Shown: one piece after another, positions 63,101-64,000 of the stretch
Layout of the letters: each line of letters starts with the position of its first letter
Numbering within the stretch: position 1 is the first letter of the stretch
The notes under the pieces: model-generated
What the model was told of the DNA's origin: nothing
Database searches by the model: none
Seen by the model: the letters and a program-made list of their open reading frames with translations, nothing else
Source: JACMQX01 sp044225675
Lineage (GTDB): Bacteria; Pseudomonadota; Gammaproteobacteria; Burkholderiales; Burkholderiaceae_C
DNA: 64,000 nucleotides
Direction of reading: 5' to 3'
Assembly: GCA_044225675.1 (NCBI GenBank)
Contig: JBGAIH010000020.1
Location: 1 to 64,000, forward strand
Made by a program: the position numbers and the translations under genes

Positions 63101-64000
63101 GCTGAGTTGTTGATGCCGCTGGCGGCGATGCGCACCGCGCCGGTGGCGGCCAGCGTGCTGCCGGTGTTGGCAAGAGCGCCCTGAGCGCTGAGGCTGAGCG
63201 TGCCTGCGGCGGCCATCGTTGCGCCACCCGTGTTGGCGATGGATGCGCCCGAGGTGACAGCCAGATGGCCCTGGCTGCTGAGGACGGCGTCGGCGCCGGT
63301 GTTGGAGACGGCGCCCGTGACGTTGACGGTCACATCACCCTGGGCCTGCACCTTGCCGGTGTTGACGAGCCAGCCATCGGCGCGCAACACCCAGTTGCCC
63401 TGCTGCGCTGCCATCGTGCCGCGGTTGTTCACGCCCAGGCCCGCTTCGGTGCCGACCAGGTAGATGTGCCCGGCGTACATGCCGCCGATGGCGGCGACGT
63501 CCAGCATGTAGGCGGGGGCAGGGCCGGTGCCGGCGATCTTGCTGGCGGTCGCATCAGCGCCGGAGGCCAGGGCCTTGACGTCGTTCGCGCCTGCGACGAC
63601 GGTGAGGTGCTGGGCCCACAGGCCCGCGTTCACTTCCACCGCCCGCGCCAGGATGCGGGTGAAGTCTGCCGTGCGGGCATCGAGGCCCAAACCGTCGAGG
63701 GTGACCGTGCCCTGTTGGACGCGAAAGGATTCAAGGTTGCCTGCGCTCAAGACCGGCACGCCCGTGGTGAAGGTGACGCCGGCCGCGTTGATGAAGCTGC
63801 CCCCGTTGACGCGGATGCCCGACGGGTTGGCGATGACGACTTCGGCGCGCTGGCCCGCCACTTCGAGCGGGCCCTTGATGTAGCTCGGGTTGCTGGAGTT
63901 GACCTCGTTGAGGATGACGCGCGCAGCCCCTGTGGCGAGCCAGGGGTTGCCCGCGACGATGCCGCCGATCTGCGTGGCCACGGGGGTGCGGCTGTTGTTC
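57124..64000 (-). CDS. cdiA: CdiA-type filamentous haemagglutinin toxin, 5' end outside window
   Basis: The frame is open to the right edge, so the start is missing; at least 2290 residues are present. Near the edge is the end of the TPS secretion domain (NNSRTPVATQIGGIVAGNPW; IANPSGIRVNG). Long FHA-1-type beta-helix repeats follow (ASIANTGGATMAAAGTLSLS and many variants). After about residue 1100 the FHA-2-type region (GSLQGDVRITAGQTYRQTGS) begins. A pre-toxin motif DANNRQLHPSE lies at about 58150-58187. The last ~340 residues are the toxin-carrying C-terminus and end GRWTVELRGRLSIQ, then YELKFK. It should be exported by a TpsB/CdiB partner, which is not in the window, and injected into neighbouring cells. 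The toxin activity is not assigned. The cdiI gene overlaps its stop. Confidence 0.9.
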   Translation of the reverse strand, partial: NNSRTPVATQIGGIVAGNPWLATGAARVILNEVNSSNPSYIKGPLEVAGQRAEVVIANPSGIRVNGGSFINAAGVTFTTGVPVLSAGNLESFRVQQGTVTLDGLGLDARTADFTRILARAVEVNAGLWAQHLTVVAGANDVKALASGADATASKIAGTGPAPAYMLDVAAIGGMYAGHIYLVGTEAGLGVNNRGTMAAQQGNWVLRADGWLVNTGKVQAQGDVTVNVTGAVSNTGADAVLSSQGHLAVTSGASIANTGGATMAAAGTLSLSAQGALANTGSTLAATGAVRIAASGINNSAGGRISSESDLGLTADGIRNEGGRLQALGDIAVRATSIQNAAGVIEANGNVTLDASAALLNTGGTLSAGRHLTVQDAAAHRTLAVTNTGGVTRAGQSLSIAARSLTGDGAVQTAGDLHLDLQSDFDSTTDLVAGGQAFLTTTGSFTNRARLNAGQTVTVTAARLINTATGDIAGEVATRLTATGELVNRGLIDGGDTRVQAATVTNIGTGRIYGDHVAIAAGTLTNDTETTAGVRADAVIAARERLDLGVGTLYNREHALIFSAGGASGSGADALNIGGALDAAGHATGSADAVYNASATVESLGGLSISATRIHNTNEHFATQEQQVGAVTAVSEYTLGAGDVYRGSDLVTHFPPSQVTLFNCEADCIRVNATGDESDAFVHYQYTRTPFETVITQSDPGRIVAGGDLRMAAGTLLNDRSHILGGGALTVSAADLQNTSVEGERRFVDSGTATSSWRHRRSGRDTSDTAVAAYTPADTVQAITLTPSRLEGNASVAGSGTQVAVRVVSADPGTQALTVVAAGPLRVLASSLLRPNPDPTAVTLFVTDPRFTDMRQWLGSDYQLSLVSADPSRLHKRLGDGFYEQRLVREQVAQLTGRRFLDGYADDEAQYRDLMTAGATFAQAWRLVPGVALSAEQMARLTSDIVWLVAREVVLPDGSKTTALVPQVYLRAQAGDLAPSGALMVGRSVNLDLSGDLANSGTIAGRQAVVLNAQNVRNLGGQIAADAVTVQARDDLSNLGGSVMARDSLQAQAGREFIVQSTTRSTATGGFTRTGIDRVAGLYVTGDGGALVASAGRDVHIVAGVLQSNGSIDISARNNLNLTTLTTSESGSITWNSANWRKEASTQELGSQINATGNVRLEAGNDLTARAATVNAGGALTATAGRNLSVEAGQATREAEEAARHKSRGFLSSRTLTTHEKTDATQAVGSSLGGNTVSLTAGQDLAVRGSSVISDGGATLNAARDVAVEATTNTATRDSDRLDRKSGLFSGGGFGITLGTRKLETDQNSQSTTAAASTVGSLQGDVRITAGQTYRQTGSDVLAPAGDIDIRARQVEITEARETSTTVTEQKFSQSGLTLQITNPVVSAVQTAQSMARAAGDTRDDRMKLLAAANTALAASHALDAVKAGQGQDFAGRSNQIVTEDAAGNLSGRDATAAERAGGVSVSISIGSSKSSSTTTEARDTTRASQVAAGGSVNIQASGTGKDSQLLIQGSDVKAGANATLQADGNVVLQAAQNAASLAGSSRSSSGSLGISVGTGGVGVNASASAGRGSQAGDDVTQVNTHVAAGGTASIRSGADTSLQGAVVRGASIKADVGGNLDITSLQDTSTYAAQQQSVGASVTVGAGGGGSFNAAKSSTQSNYASVGEQSGIKAGDGGFQVSVGQNTDLKGGVIASTQAAVEQSRNSFTTGGSLSTSDVQNSADYSAKATSVGVGVGDIANLRGNVGLGAGVGRDEGSAASRTQAGISGIAGNTAVRSTDAETGIQRIFDKDRVQREVDAQTKITEAFSREAPRVVANFAANQADELKKKLQAEADPDQRVLLQRELARWDEGGAYRVLLHSLSGAVGGGLGGATGAVVSAGSANLLNDLQESLQTSLQSSGVPQEAARVIAQGVTTLAAAGSGAAVSGTQGAAIAATVDANNRQLHPSETQWIQDNAKRYAKQQGVSEDAAIKLLAQQAYRQVQFGAEGAWDASASAFLSQARGMLPTQDANEPGYMFQATIAQKADFLMYAQTIPDTADIYIKAGIKALPDANAWAAAVTADRSKREVISLLTAGAGAASAMISLAGASPTLLTWALANPDKAVQIGLISAETGVGIATGAITPTSVAEGLGQGLGRALTVTEKAAVQELAATLRAVAQQKTALQQQSQRIEQLTQLFSKSGGTNSLTLGSRSYVATAESNLSGTTKVFDTTGLSAAELEKQVFVYAGELTGGANLKAVDQGVWAAKLANGTTINVRSVSSSRMGRWTVELRGRLSIQSELPKYELKFK

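Overview
The window looks like a chromosomal segment of a high-GC betaproteobacterium, most likely Burkholderiales and probably Comamonadaceae-like. This is inferred from gene content (serS, ispH-fkpB, radC, tandem pilA, a group II truncated haemoglobin, both a respiratory and an NAD-linked formate dehydrogenase, and a long Burkholderiales-style two-partner-secretion toxin), not from a database search. It is a draft assembly: a 25-N gap lies inside a formate dehydrogenase gene, flanked by the same 14 bases on both sides. Region 1 (1 to about 14.8 kb) is an accessory island with visibly lower GC and mostly unknown genes. It ends at a tRNA-Ser(CGA) gene whose 3' end faces the island. It carries a trypsin-like peptidase with a zinc-finger-like partner, an excisionase-type HTH protein next to a replication-initiation-factor-like protein, a compact UvrD-type helicase, an XRE regulator/lipoprotein pair, two overlapping small ORFs, a 1740-residue STAND ATPase with an N-terminal nucleoside-phosphorylase-like domain (candidate antiphage sensor/effector), an exported protein and a second XRE regulator. 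No integrase is visible. Region 2 (14.8 to 26.1 kb) is core chromosome: tRNA-Ser, serS, a PLP-dependent dehydratase, ispH, fkpB, radC, two pilA copies, an Smr protein, a zinc-ribbon membrane protein, truncated haemoglobin and a large ABC permease. Region 3 (25.3 to 45.5 kb) is formate metabolism. One strand carries a complete respiratory formate dehydrogenase cluster: DUF3305, DUF3306, a multi-cluster ferredoxin, a TorD-type chaperone, a Tat target peptide, the catalytic, iron-sulfur and cytochrome b subunits, a lipoprotein, a small exported protein and fdhD. A second locus holds soluble NAD-linked formate dehydrogenase with a fused FdsG-FdsB protein, FdsA and a LysR regulator. Between the two loci, on the opposite strand, sits a 1010-residue protein of unknown type with a HicA-like C-terminus. 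Region 4 (45.6 to 53.3 kb) is again core: apbC/mrp, an N-formylglutamate amidohydrolase-like protein, metG, a 7TM sensor with a degenerate GGDEF domain and a SulP transporter. Region 5 (53.5 to 64 kb) is accessory: an OLD-family ATPase/TOPRIM nuclease split by one frameshift, then, reading leftward from the right edge, a CdiA-type filamentous haemagglutinin toxin (5' end outside the window), a DUF596-like immunity gene, and degenerate or orphan toxin/immunity modules. The most interesting leads are the PNP-STAND protein, the orphan HicA-fusion giant, the layered CdiA toxin/immunity array, and the Rep/Xis pair with repeats in the island.
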